A DNA stretch of 64,000 bases from Dasypus novemcinctus. Taxonomy: Eukaryota; Chordata; Mammalia; Cingulata; Dasypodidae. Within the stretch, counting starts at the first letter, position 1; each line of letters starts with the position of its first letter. The position numbers were made by a program, and so were the translations under genes. The notes under the pieces are model-generated. The model made no database searches and was not told the origin of the DNA. It saw nothing but the letters and a program-made list of their open reading frames with translations. Where the stretch lies: NCBI RefSeq assembly GCF_030445035.2, contig NC_080702.1:30751843-30815842 (forward strand), read 5' to 3'. Below, in pieces: positions 24,805 through 37,125 of this stretch.

Positions 24805-25359
24805 TTTTTTTTTTTTTTTTAAGATTTATTTATTTATTTAATTCCCCCCCCCTCCCCTGGTTGTCTGTTCTCAGTGTCTATTTGCTGCGTCTTGTTTCTT
24901 TGTCCGCTTCTTTTTTTTTTAATATTTATTTATTATTATTATTTTTAATTACATTAAAAAATATATATGAGGTCCCATTCAACCCCACCGCCCCCGCCCC
25001 CCACTCCCCCCACAGCAACACTCTCTCCCATCATCGTGATACATCCATTGCACCTGGTAAGTTCATCTCTGAGCATCACTGCACCCCATAGTCAATGGTC
25101 CACATCATAGCCCAGACTCTCTCACGTTCCATCCAGTGGGCCCTGGGGGGATTTACAGTGTCCCGTAATTGTCCGTGAAGCACTATCCAGGACAACTCCA
25201 CGTCCCGAAAACGCCTCCACATCTCATCTCTTCCTCCCGTTCCCCACACCCAGCAGCCCCCATGGCTACCGTTCCCACACCCATTCCACATTTTCTCTGT
25301 GGACATTGGATTGGTTGTGTCCATTGCACACCTATGTCAAGTGAGGGCTTAGATTCCAT
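24805..25359 (-). mobile_element. Chimeric SINE/L1 insertion
   Basis: On the plus strand a T-run leads into the 3' part of a DAS SINE (24805-24910). The SINE stops abruptly and a second T-run follows (24911-24920), then about 440 bases of antisense L1 3' UTR nearly identical to 4.93-5.38 kb. The whole block, not each part, is flanked by the duplicated TAAATGTTC (24796-24804 and 25359-25367). That fits one insertion formed by a template switch from SINE RNA to L1 RNA. Confidence 0.75.
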
Positions 25360-25367
25360 AAATGTTC

Positions 25368-25599
25368 ATTTTTTAATGAATAGCTTTTACAGTTATATCA
25401 TAATAAATTTTACAGCTATATTTAAAAAAAGGAGACAGGTATGGGAGAGGGAGGGATATATAGGTATACCTTATACTTCTGATTTAATTTTTCTTTAAAC
25501 TTCTTTAAAAATAAAGTTCATTTTATTTAAAATTAAAAAAAAATAATAATAGTCACCTTTAGGACTGCTATTTAAGAAGTTAGTTTTGCCTGTTTTTGA
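25368..25599. other. AT-rich spacer, probably L1-derived
   Basis: Low-complexity A/T sequence with no gene. Confidence 0.4.
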
Positions 25600-26120
25600 A
25601 TATTATTTCCATGGGATTATGCAAAAACCATTTTTTTGTGTGTGCCAGGCTTCTTTGCTCCACATTATGCCTGTGAGGTGATTCATTCATTTTGTTCCAA
25701 AAAGCGTATTTCAAGCTTTTCTATGCCTGTGACATATTCCATTGTATATTATACCATAATTTATACATCTGTTCTACTATTGGTAGACCTTCGGGTTGTT
25801 TTTAGTTTTGGGCATTAGGAATAATGCTACATTTAACATTCTCAAACATATCTCTTGGTATGTGCATGCACACACACACACACACACACACATACATATC
25901 CATTTTCTTGGGTACATACCCAGAGCAGAAATTCTGAATAAGAAAGCATTAAGATGTTAAACTTTAGTAGATTCTACCAAACAACTTTCCACAGTAATTA
26001 CATGAATTTATCCTCTCATCAGCTATTTCTGAGAGTCCCTTTCTTCCTATTCCTCTCTAGTACTTGGTGTTGTCAATTCTTTTAATTCTTGCCATTTGGG
26101 TACAAATGATACTGATGCAA
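25600..26120 (-). mobile_element. Old L1 3' region, antisense
   Basis: The complement of the stretch just after ORF2 in ancient L1s is recognisable through 25.74-26.1 kb. It contains a (CA)n run. Confidence 0.7.
25868..25893. repeat. (CA)n microsatellite
   Basis: About 12 CA units. Confidence 0.95.
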
Positions 26121-26593
26121 AGTTACCAGCAATTATGTTTAAGTTTGTTACGTTTTGAATAGAGGGGATACCTTTCAAAGAGGAGGCATGCTGAAAAGTG
26201 CTTTATTCCTTGTTTGAATAGATACTTGAGTACTGAAGATTATATACACAACACTCAGGTCTTTTATAATGTTTTCATACTATATGAAGAATTCCCAGAA
26301 TTTAGTACCACAAATATTCAGTTGGATTTACATAACTGAAAATTAATTAAATTTGATATTTTATATTTAAATCATAATTTGAAAATTAATGCAAGTAAAA
26401 ATAACACAATGATATATTTTCACCCACTTATTAAAATAGATAAAAACCTAAAATCTGACACCACCAATTGCTGTTGAGAATGTGGAGCAATACAATTTGC
26501 ATTCATTGCTAGGGAGAACACAGAATTGGGCAGCCAAAAGACACATTAGCAGTTTCTTGTACAAATAAACATAATATTACCATATGTAGATGC
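26121..26593 (+). mobile_element. Old L1 fragment, sense
   Basis: From about 26.36 kb the sequence reads as degraded L1 sense sequence of the type near the ORF2 end. It appears to continue at about 28.06 kb, so the DNA between is a later insertion. Confidence 0.5.
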
Positions 26594-27175
26594 TTGATAT
26601 TATTTATGCATTCCAAAAATACATATTGCATTGTGTTTGTAAACTGGTCTCTTCCCCTGGGCATATTAGATTTTAATAGATTCAGAGGTTTCGCTTTTAA
26701 TGTATTAAATCAAGGTCGTGGCTTTTATTTGAGCATGTCAACAGGGCATGCAGGGTTCAGTCCCCACCCCCTTGGCTGGGGTAAAATAGACTTTCAGATC
26801 ATAGTAAACACATGGTGAAGGGGAACACAGAAAAGAACACAGAGGAAGAGAAACAGCTCATCAGACAGGATCTTGTGATCCCCTGAAGAAAGATGAGCCT
26901 GAGAGTATGCAGCTGTCCTTGTGAAGAGAACAGAGCAGCCCAGAAAGAAATGAGCCCCACAGAGAGATACAGGCTTTTTGCATATTTACTGTTTAGTTCA
27001 GAGGAAGCTGGAGCCATGGAGCCTGAAAAGGAAGGAGGAAGGCTGAAGCCTTTCAGAACGTGCATGTCAACTTTGTAAACACGTGGCAACAGACATTGGA
27101 TGAGAAAATACCTTTTAAGGGACTTTGAGTTGGCCTATTTCGAGTCTGGTAATTGTCAGCTTCTAGCCCAAAGAA
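26594..27175. other. Unclassified segment inside an old L1
   Basis: It lies between the two halves of an old L1 and just 5' of an L1 3' end. It is less AT-rich than its surroundings, with purine-rich runs near 26.82-27.03 kb. I could not assign it to L1, a SINE or an LTR by eye. It may be an LTR or a transduced flank. The short open frames have no recognisable motif. Confidence 0.45.
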
Positions 27176-27995
27176 ATGGCTCTGGATTTCAGTGCCATGT
27201 CAGTTTTCCCTGTATTGGAGTTTGTGTTCCTGAGTGTGATGGAGATGGACTCAGATGTGACCTTTCTACATATGCCTCTCCTGTTACTTTTACCAGACCT
27301 GTGATTGGCGCTGCTGTTTGTGTATACTCAGGACACTTGAATCTCTGGACTGTCCTTGTGACAGCCAGGCCCTGAGCCTCAGCAGAGTTGCAAGTCTGGT
27401 TTATTGGACTTACCCTGGCCAGCTAACAGGGAGGTGAAGAAGGTTAACCACCACACCAGGGAGCCACGAGTGCCTACAACTGCAAGCAGGAAAATTGCAT
27501 CCAATATCCATGTGGAATTTAAGCCCCCTCTTGATATAGAGGTGGAGTGGACATAGCCATCCCAGGGTCCACAGGATGGAGGACTGAAGTATGGATTAGA
27601 GTGGACTTACTGATATTCTGCTATGGAATTATCGTGATTAGTAATGGAAGAAATTGTAGCAGTGATGTGGAGAAAGTGGACATAGCAGCTGCTGAGGTTA
27701 GGGAGAGGGAAGAAGAGGTATGATGTGCGGGCATTCTCAGGACTTGGAGTTGTTCTGGGTGGTACTGCAGGGACAGATGCTGGACATTGTTATGTCCTGC
27801 CATGGCCCACTGCATGGATTGCGGGAGAGTGAAAACTGCAATATAAACATTAACCATGTCATGCAGCAGTGCTCAAAAATGTATTCAATGAATGTTCCAT
27901 GATGATTAAAGAAGTTGTTCATGTGGGAGGAGTGTGGAAAGCGGGGAATATGGGGACCTCTTATATGTTTTGAGTGTAAAATTTTAAAAAAATAC
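27176..27995 (+). mobile_element. L1 3' end, sense
   Basis: About 820 bases of the same 3' UTR as at 4.61-5.38 kb, ending in an A-rich tail near 27.99 kb. Confidence 0.85.
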
Positions 27996-27999
27996 AGAG

Positions 28000-28620
28000 A
28001 GAATAAAAAGAAAAAAACAATCAACAGAGTTCTGATACTTTGCATCAGCACCCCTTTGGCTAACTAATATACCATACAATCCAGCAATTGTGCTTCTGGC
28101 ATACATGTGAAAATTTAAGTTCATACAAAAACACACACACAATTACTTATAGCAGCTATATTTGTAATTTCAAAATCTGAAAGCAAAGTTGTTCAATAGG
28201 ATGAAAGCTAAATTCACTTTGCTATATCTATACAATGGAGCATTAATGAGATAAAATGAGATGTTCCATTCAGCCAAAAATATATATTGATGGGTCTTAA
28301 ATGGTTATTGCTAATTAAAAGAAACCAGTTTTAAATTGCTGCATATGTTGATATCAATTATATTACTTTCTGGATAAGGCAAAACAATGAGACAATAGAA
28401 TATTCACTAGTTGCCTGAGTAGAGAGTAAGGTGAAATAGATAGAAGCACAGGGTGCTTTTTAGAACAATGAATCTATCCTGTGTAATGCTGTAATTGTAG
28501 ATGCATGTTATCATACACTGTTAAAATACATTGAACTTCACAACACAAAGAGTAAGCCTTATATATGAAAATTAAAAATCAATTACAAGGGAATCCCAGA
28601 TAGAATAAAATTGTAGCAAA
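28000..28620 (+). mobile_element. Old L1 3' end, sense, unit 2
   Basis: Collinear with 13.91-14.29 kb and partly with 37.5-37.8 kb. Confidence 0.6.
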
Positions 28621-30359
28621 TATCACTATGTATATATTTTTAATTATAATTTGCCCCAACAGGAGGGACTGAGGGCAAAGGTGCTGGAAAAGTAATACTG
28701 AATATGAATGGAATCGATAAAATGAAGTCAAAATAAACTGTACATATGTACTGTACTCTAGTTGATAAAGTAGCCTTCCACCAGGTATGGATGATCAATA
28801 CTAATACTTCTATACATGTCCACTAAAATCAAGAAATCCATAGATAGATGGCCGTTAAGGGCATATTTTTCTCACTGTAAAGTGGGAGCTTACAGATAAG
28901 CAAGTGGTAGAGGCCAGAATGTTCTATGTGATAATGGTTTAGAGGTAAACAAATCAGTATGAACTCATGTGTAGGTGAATACAGATATAGAAGGTTATAT
29001 GTACACATATTACTAGATATGTGCATGTATACATGTTAAAATACATACCTATGTTTCCTTATACCCTCTGTAGAGAGGGCCTAGCGGCTGCAGTAGCAAA
29101 TAACACACATAGTGCCCAGACCTTGGAATTTAAAACCATTCTCCAAAAATATCTTCTTAGAGAAAATGCTGTTTCTAGGAAAGAAATGTGGAAGAAGCAC
29201 CTGGTATATTTTGTAGTACCAAAAATTAATAGGTGCTACAATAATTGCCTCAACGCTGGGGTCGTAGTAAAGAGAAATAAGGTGCACTTAAAAGAACTCC
29301 CATGGCTAGGTAGGACAATTGCAAAACAACAACAAAAGTAGTATTTTATCAAACCCCAAAGTTTGAAATATATGTCATGAGTCAATCCTGATATAACTAA
29401 ATTATACACAAGAACGTACAAATCTATTAAGCAGAAAATTGCAATAATCAATGTAGAAATTGCTATTTCAAGGATATGAAGCATAAATCCCTAATCTGAA
29501 GTATGGGCTTCATCTAGTGACTTCTTTCCAAAGGTGATATATGGAAAGGCTGAGAAATAAGAAACTTTACACTGGGCTACTTCAAACACTGTTGAGCAAC
29601 ATCAGCAACAGCAATGATAAGTCATACTGGTACAATAGACCCTAGATATGATGTGATGAAATGGAGCTTTATATCTGGTGTCTTCCTCAAAAAATATCAG
29701 AACATCAGAAAATTGTAATTGAGGGATACTGTACAATATACCTGACCTCCACACCTCAAAACTATCCAGCTCATCAAAAATGAGGGATGCCTGAGAAGCT
29801 GTCACAGTCACAAAGGGATTAAGAATTTATGACAAATAAGCACAAGGAGTTATTTTGGATGGGTAATGGTAAGAACACGGGAAAGAGGGTGAGAGGTTTT
29901 CAGATGCTATCTCTAAAATCCTTTCAATTTTTCTGTAAATCTAACACTGTTCCAATATAGTAAATTAATTGAGAAGTAAAAATATTAGTGAAATGCAAAA
30001 TCCTAGGAATATCAAGTTCCAAGATTCTATCCAGACACAATTAAACAACTTGTACAAGAATAGCACATTGTTCTAAGTCTCACATTCTTCATTCCTTGAA
30101 TCAGAATAGTGACACTTATTTCACAAATTAATTGAAAAAATTAAATAAAGTAATGCATATATAATGTCCAGCATTGTGCCTCTTATTAATGGCTAAAATT
30201 TTATACCTTATGATTCAACCACACACAGATTCACTCCCCACACCTTCCCCATATCCACTGTGCAATTTCTAGCCTTCATGATCAATGTGGGGTTTTAACA
30301 AGAGTGATACTCACTTTGGCCTGAGTGAACTTTTCTCAGGGCAAAACTTGTCATGATCA
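28621..30359. other. OR 5' flank block, unit 2
   Basis: 28.62-28.70 kb matches 14.29-14.36 and 37.79-37.87 kb, and 29.75-30.2 kb matches 14.4-14.8 and 40.14-40.52 kb. The middle has no recognised feature. Confidence 0.55.
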
Positions 30360-30900
30360 TCACCTTCTATAAACTAGCACTGCCTCTCCAATAACTCCCA
30401 ACATACATATCCATGTTTTGCACAAAACACAAGGATCTCTGTTATCTGGCTGTTGCCAACCTGGCCAGGTACACGTACCCTTTTTCATATCCCTCTCCCT
30501 CATTTTCCACCCAATCTTAAGAACTATTTTAAAACCTTACCACACCTTATGGTTATATTGATTGCATATTTGTGTCCCTATTGTCCCTTCTTGGTCTACT
30601 TCTACCCCTTTTTCCTCCTGGAATTACTCCAAATCCTCCCTCAAATTCAGTAAAATCATTAACTCCCTTGTAAAGCCTTCACAGGATGAATCCAAACATT
30701 TCAATCCACTTCTCCGGGATTTCAGAGCCATTACTAGATAATGGATATACTCATTTCTGTGTCAATTACCCCATTTGGATGTATTCTCTTTAATATGAAG
30801 AAAGAAGTCTTATCTATCTCTTTATGTCAAAAAATACTTAGAGTTCATCATGAAGTAATTGATGACTAATCATTTGTTGAATGGCTAAAGGAAAAAATGA
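30360..30900 (+). repeat. L2-type relic, sense, unit 2
   Basis: The same relic as at 6.57, 14.88 and 41.4 kb. Confidence 0.55.
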
Positions 30901-31960
30901 ATGAATGTGGTTAAATAGATACTTTTAATACTTGTAGAGAAAGAAGAATGAGTGAACCAAGGTAAAATGGCACTGAGAGAGGGAAGACCCAAGACTGAGA
31001 GCTAAGGCTAGAGGAGGAAGCTTGGAAAAAGAAGATATTTAGTGTATCCACTATCTATTTCCACTCTGGCCTTTTAAAAAGTAGGGACTGTGTAATTTAA
31101 GCTTTCCCTATGGGCGTAACCTGTTCACACACTTAAAGTTACTAGAAAAAATGGGATCCCCCAGCACCTGCAAAGATTTTGTAACTCACCCTGAAATTAT
31201 CAAGGCAGGGTCTGAGTTCACAAATGTAGATTCTTCCTTGAATTATGGATAAAGTTGGAAGCTCTGCACCCAGGAAGAAAAGGGAGATGGAAACATTCAC
31301 GAATTCTCTAGAAGACAAATTGTGTTTTTGTTTCAAAAGAGATTACTAAAATACATTTGGTATAGGGAAGGGGAATCTCTTAGTTTCAGAGCAATGAGGT
31401 ATTCCATTCCCAAGAGACATATTAATGAAATATTCTTATGTCTCAATGCTCTCTGTTATAATTTGTTATCTGCAGGTAAGAAGGACAATTGCAAAGAAAA
31501 CTTTTGGAACTTTGACCTAATTGAGAGCTTTGGAGCTCGATTTCCTCTCTTATCCCAGTGGACACCTACTTCCCAGGAGGAGGTCATCTCTCTTTAGATG
31601 CAGTTCCTAGTATTGCCAGGTTTCTCAAAATGATTTCCTTATTTCTATTTCTGGAGAAAGATTCTGGATACACTAAACTTTCTTATGTCTCCAAATTGTC
31701 TCCTCTGGAGTTGGTGTCCATACATGGAACCACCGTCTCTCAAGAGGATTTCCTCTTTTCCCACTACTTCTTTCTTCCCCATAATTAACAATATCTGTTC
31801 AACTCAAACAAGCATTTGTTTTCTCAGTCATTCAATAAAGGTTCATTCATCAATATGATATGGTAAAACCTCAATTGCTATCTGGTAGTGAAGAGAAGAA
31901 TAATATACTGTGTTTCCTTGCAAACAGTTCAGAGTCTGAACAAGCCAAGAGAGAATTGAG
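30901..31960. other. Unit-specific block, unit 2
   Basis: Collinear with 15.6-16.55, 41.94-43.1 and, inverted, 61.3-62.1 kb. It contains a 76-codon open frame (31558-31788) also open in the inverted copy (61537-61767, minus) but broken in unit 1. I treat it as chance. Confidence 0.5.
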
Positions 31961-34900
31961 CAAATGTAAAACCCTAAGGGATAGAGTGGCCCTGGTTAGT
32001 TTTAATTCCATATGAACGTGTTTAATTCTATTTCTTCCCTTAGGCTCCTGGGATTTTCATAGGGATTACATTAAACTTACAGATCACTGTAAGTTGTATT
32101 CACATCTTTTTGTTAAAACAGTTTTATTCACATACCATTCAATCCTTCTATAGTGTACAATATGTGATTGTCTGTATAATCAAATAGTTTTGCATTCATC
32201 ACCACAATAAATTTTAGAATATTTTCAGTAACACAAAAAGAAAAATACCCTACAATTATAACCCCATATTAATGATCCTTAACATTGCTTTGGTACCTGT
32301 ATTACAACTAGTGAATATATTAAAATACTATTATTACCCATAGTTGAATGTTTTTATATTTCTATTTTAAAAAATGCTTTAGATTTCTAAAAGTTACATA
32401 AAAAATGCACAGGATTCTCATATGTTCATGCACACCACCTCCCACACTTTTCAATATTAACATCTTCTTTCATTAATGTGCTACATTTGTTACAATTGAT
32501 GAGCACATATAGCAGCATAGTAAGTACATTTGGACTGTAGTTTATATTATAGTTTTTACTCTGTTCCACACAATTTTGTAGGTTATTAGAAAATATATAA
32601 TGACCTGAATCCACCATTGCAGTGTCATGCAGGACAATCCCAGGGTCCCATAATGACCCCACATCACAAATATTCTTCCCTCCCACTCCCATCAGAATCT
32701 CTGGTGGCCACTGTATTTGCATCAATGATAAAATCTCATCTTTTGCTACAATAAGAGTAAGTGTATAATAGAATAATACCAAGTCTACTTTAGACCATTG
32801 TCCATTCCCCAATCATGAGGATAGTGCGATAGTGATTCCCACTCTGTTTCTAATTGAGAAGTAGCCTAGGGCCCATGGGGCAGATGTATGGAACTATCTT
32901 GCTTGCAGATGCAGACAATCTTTCATTCTTTGAAAGGGCATTTTCCATCATCATCTCCTCTTTAGTTTTCCTGGGTAAATCCCATGATCTGAAGAGTAGG
33001 TATTGCAACTCTTCTGAGATTCAGGGCTCACCTGACACATGGAAATTCAAAAGATTTAAGTCTCTGGAAGCTATATTTAACAAGTATAATGTTTATTGTA
33101 GGCTCAGATAACAGGGATTGAAGAGTCCTGTGTATGGAAACTTTAAATGAGTCAAAGTCTGTTACAGTGGGGAGCATAAATTCCAGGGTAAGGCCCACTG
33201 ACCAGTAGCTGAATTCCTGAGTCTGCTGCACTATTTATAGTGTGTGGATGTCTAAAGGACTCAGGAATCCCTCTAATTGAGGCACCGTTTACTCTAGCAG
33301 CCAAAGGGATCCTGAGACATTAATAAGCAGAACCTATGTATGATCTTTTGACTCATTTTGAAAATGCTTAGCCATAAAAATTTATTTGTATTTAATATTC
33401 CCCCCATTTGCTCAAGGTCTCTTTCATGGGGCATATCAAAATGCCCTATATTTTCTATGTGACATTTCTGTAATGTAAATTTTCTTTAAAGATAAAATGG
33501 AAAAAGTAAGGCACAGGAGGAATATAAGGAAGAAATTGTTACTGTACATGAAAGGCAACAAATCTTACCATGATAAAAGATACTGTGTCAAAAAATGTTA
33601 TTTCAATTTTTATAATTATTTTTATTTTATTTATTTTTGAAATTATTTTGTTTTCTATTTAATTTATATGTCTGTTTTATTGGCTTTGGTTTTGGAGGGT
33701 TTTGGATCACAGAAGTGTCACAACTGTGGCAGGGAAGGATCATTAATGTGGGGTGTAATTGAGGCATGCCTCTAAGGCATATGAATATGTTCCAGTGTTC
33801 AAGGCTCATTGTCTTGGTGACTGGAGACCCAAATATTAATCAAAAGAATATTGAATTCTCACCCTGGGGAGTCCTGCTACATTCTTTAATAAAACTTAAA
33901 GCATTCCCTGAATACAAGGGCAGTGCTAATGAAGGAAGACCTACCATTATTCCAGGACCCTGATACTGATGATTGCACTCTTGAGCATTTTCTGGTGAAA
34001 TTGAAGTGTAGCCTAGTTTTATAAACTGCTTAAGAGTTATCTACTCAAATCCTACTTGTTACTCAAATGTGACCTCCCTGTAAGACACACTTAGCATGTA
34101 AATGCACTATCTCCCCCAACCCATGGTATAGGACATGACTACCAGGGATGAGCCTCCATGGCACTCAGGAATTAATGTCAAGCACTGAAGAGATTGGCAT
34201 GTTAATAATTTCAATTTTTCCTGTCTGTGATCACAGGTTGTCTTTCCATTTACTTAGGGGTTTTTTAAATGTAATTTCTTACAGGAGTGTTTTGTAGTTT
34301 TCAGTATATATGTCTTTCATTTCATTAGATAAAACAAATCCTAGGTATTTTATTTGTTTAGATACTATAGTGAATTAATTCTTTTTAATTTCCACTTGGG
34401 AACATTATTTGCTAGTAAATACAATACACCTCATTCTTGTATGTTAATCTCATAGCTGGCATTTGACTGTATTTATTTATGAGCTCTAGAAATTTCCTTG
34501 TGGAAATTTGGCTACTTTCTGTATAAAGAATAACGATATTACAGAATTCAGATTGTTTTACTTCTTTTAAAAGGATTATTGAATAATTTCTTTGACAGGG
34601 ACTTCCACTACAATACTCTGTAGTAATAGTGAAAGGAGGTATACTTGTCTTGTCCAGTCCTTATCAGGAAATTTTTCATTCTTTCAGCATAGAGTGTAGG
34701 ATTAGATATATATATACACACATTTGTTTACATGTTTGTGTGTGTGTGTGTATATATATATATATACACACACACACACATATGACTTTTATCATGTTGA
34801 GGACTTTACAGAGCATACTTATTTTTCCTTAGAATTTTTATCATGGAATGTCATTGCATTTTGTCTAATGCATTCTCTGCATAAATATTTTCAAGTGATT

Positions 34901-35790
34901 TTCTCCTTGATTATGTTAGGTGTTAGGATTGATTTTCTTATGTTGAAAAACCTTGTATCTTAGGATAAATATTACTTGGTCGTGGAGGATAATTATTTCA
35001 ATTTTCTATTGGATTCAATATTCTAGATTTTTGTTTAGGACTTTTGCATCTATTTTTGTAAAATGAATTGATCCCTGATTTTCTTTCCTTGTTAAGTCTT
35101 TATGAAGTTTTTGTATCAAATCAGCATTACCCTCATAGAATGAGTTAGGAAGAGATACTTTGTCTTCAATTTAGAAGTGTTTGAAAAGTACTGGAATCAA
35201 TTCTTCTTTGAATGTTTGATAGAATTCAACTTTGAAGCTGCATGGTACTGAACTCATTATTGGGAGTTTTTTGATTCCTGATTGAATTGCTTAATTTGTT
35301 ATAAATCTGTGGAGAGCTTCTATTTCTTCTTGAGTCAATTTTGGTAAATTGTGCATTTCTAGGAATTCACCCATTACTTTTAGATTATCTAGATTATTGA
35401 CATACCGTTTTTCATAGTATCCAACCACCATTAATACCTGCAATATCTAGCAATGTCCCCAATTTCATTTTATATTTTGCATTTGGCATATACTTATTTT
35501 ATTTTCTTTACAGTCTAATGAAAACTTTGCAATTTGACCTTTCCAAGAACTTTTAATTTCGTGGGACTCACCATTTTTTTCCATTTTATATTTCATTTTT
35601 CTCCAATAAAATGATTCTTATTTTCTTCCTTCTACTAGCTAAAATTCACATTGCCCTTCTTTTTATGATTCCCCCAGATCTTTAGAAAGACAATTATTAA
35701 TTGTGATCTTTAATTTTTAATATATACATTCATTCCTATAAATTTCTTTTCATCTTCCCTAATCTGGCCTGACACAAGGAATTCATTTAG
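31961..35790 (-). mobile_element. Old antisense L1 opening unit 3, with nested L1 3' ends
   Basis: Antisense ORF2 runs at about 31.96-32.11 kb and resumes at about 34.19-35.79 kb, collinear with 17.29-19.09 kb. Between them are other L1 3' pieces: antisense 32.11-33.2 kb, a sense end at about 33.24-33.5 kb, and sense 3' UTR at 33.6-34.19 kb matching 3.78-4.28 kb. No open frame survives. Confidence 0.7.
34704..34782. repeat. (TA)n(TG)n(TA)n(CA)n microsatellite
   Basis: A compound dinucleotide repeat; the TG and CA runs are mutually complementary and could pair as a hairpin. Confidence 0.9.
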
Positions 35791-36335
35791 CCACAAAGAA
35801 AATGACAATAGGGAAATTCCTGAACAGAGAATTTTAAATGATGGCTTCAGTTTTGACAAACTCTCAATACTGAGGAGCCTGAGATTCTATCTAAGTATAG
35901 GAGGTTCATATGATGATGAAATCTAAAATTCTCATAAGTGGAAACTCAGAAAACTCTTGTCAGATGTGTGGATGAGTCTAAATCTGATTCTGATCCTGTG
36001 GATTGATGAATCACAAAATATAATGAATTTAAAGCTTTGTCAAAGAATGTCAAGTGAATAAAAATTAAATGACCAGATCACTTTTTTTTTTAATCAAAAT
36101 TTGACACTAACTCTGAGCAATTACTAATCTCAGAATGTCACTCTGGTTTTATAGTTGAAGGAATGGCCCTGGAGTAGCATGATGAACAAAACATTAAAAC
36201 TTTTCTAACTCACTAAGAAATCAGTAGGTCTATTAAAAAAGACTATTATTTTTTAAAAACTATTATTTTTAATGGTATTATTTACTAATATTTGGTATTA
36301 AACCTTGAAAAAAACATAGCTGGCAGTGGAAAAAA
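35770..36335. other. Unique stretch shared between OR units, unit 3
   Basis: Collinear with 9.30-9.86 kb. No gene. Confidence 0.7.
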
Positions 36336-36500
36336 TATACCTATATTGCATTTGGAATCAGTTTTATTGAAAGATAATCATAAACCATAGAACCCATTTA
36401 AAATATTTACCATGAATGGAATTTAGAATAATTGCAGAGTTGTGTATTCATCACATTATTCAATATTACAGAATTTTCATTACCCAAAAAAGAGAGAAAA
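36336..36500 (-). mobile_element. Old L1 3' end fragment, antisense
   Basis: Matches the start of the antisense L1 at 9.86-10.02 kb; here only this stub precedes the OR flank. Confidence 0.6.
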
Positions 36501-36757
36501 GAAATACCAACCAATTACTTGTAGTAAACATTTTACTACAAAAGACAGAAGATTCTGTCTTCAATAAAGAATACAATCAGAGAGGTCAAGTGATTTTAAA
36601 GAAATTAATAAATTTCTTTAAAAACTGGGGTTTTGATGTACAAAAATTAAATTCATTTCTATAAATTAGGCATGTAGCTGACTATCTTTCTATGTACTAA
36701 TAAAGTTTCTAGATTTAGATCTCTCAGGTTCAACTTCTGTTAATCATGAGAAAATTT
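36501..36757. other. OR 3' flank, unit 3
   Basis: Matches the last part of the flanks at 12.9-13.16 and 21.8-22.03 kb. No gene. Confidence 0.6.
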
Positions 36758-37125
36758 CTAAACCTGATACAAAACATGGTTTTATAGAGAGAAGTATCTC
36801 AGGTGGTGAGGTTTTTTAAGGCCTGCTTTATGTCCTTGTTTCTGAGACTGTAAATACAGGGGTTCAGCATGGTAGTGTCCACAGTATACATCACCGAGAC
36901 TATTGCATTACTCCTTGAGTTTTGCATAGCAGCAGAAGAGCTAACATAAGTTCCAAGACATGATCCATAAAACAAGGTTTCAACTGATAGATGAGACCCA
37001 CATGTACAAAATGCTTTATACTTCTTCACAGATGGTGAATTTCTCAAAATGGAGGATACAATCTTAGAGTAGGAGAAAAGGATCCCAGTGAGTGGAATAA
37101 CACCCAGAAGCCCAGCATCAAAAGG
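36758..37125 (-). pseudogene. Olfactory receptor pseudogene, OR7-like, unit 3, 5' half deleted
   Basis: The minus strand encodes only the third cytoplasmic loop to C-terminus: [28 protein letters not shown] and [11 protein letters not shown] are visible. The preserved part is still in one frame to an early stop at about 36799. At 37126 the match to the OR ends abruptly and the sequence joins the old sense L1 that in unit 2 starts beyond 23.66 kb. A deletion of about 1.3 kb therefore removed TM1-TM5, the DRY-type motif, the start codon and the proximal 5' flank. No receptor can be made. The surviving exon end is the least damaged of the two relics. Confidence 0.9.
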
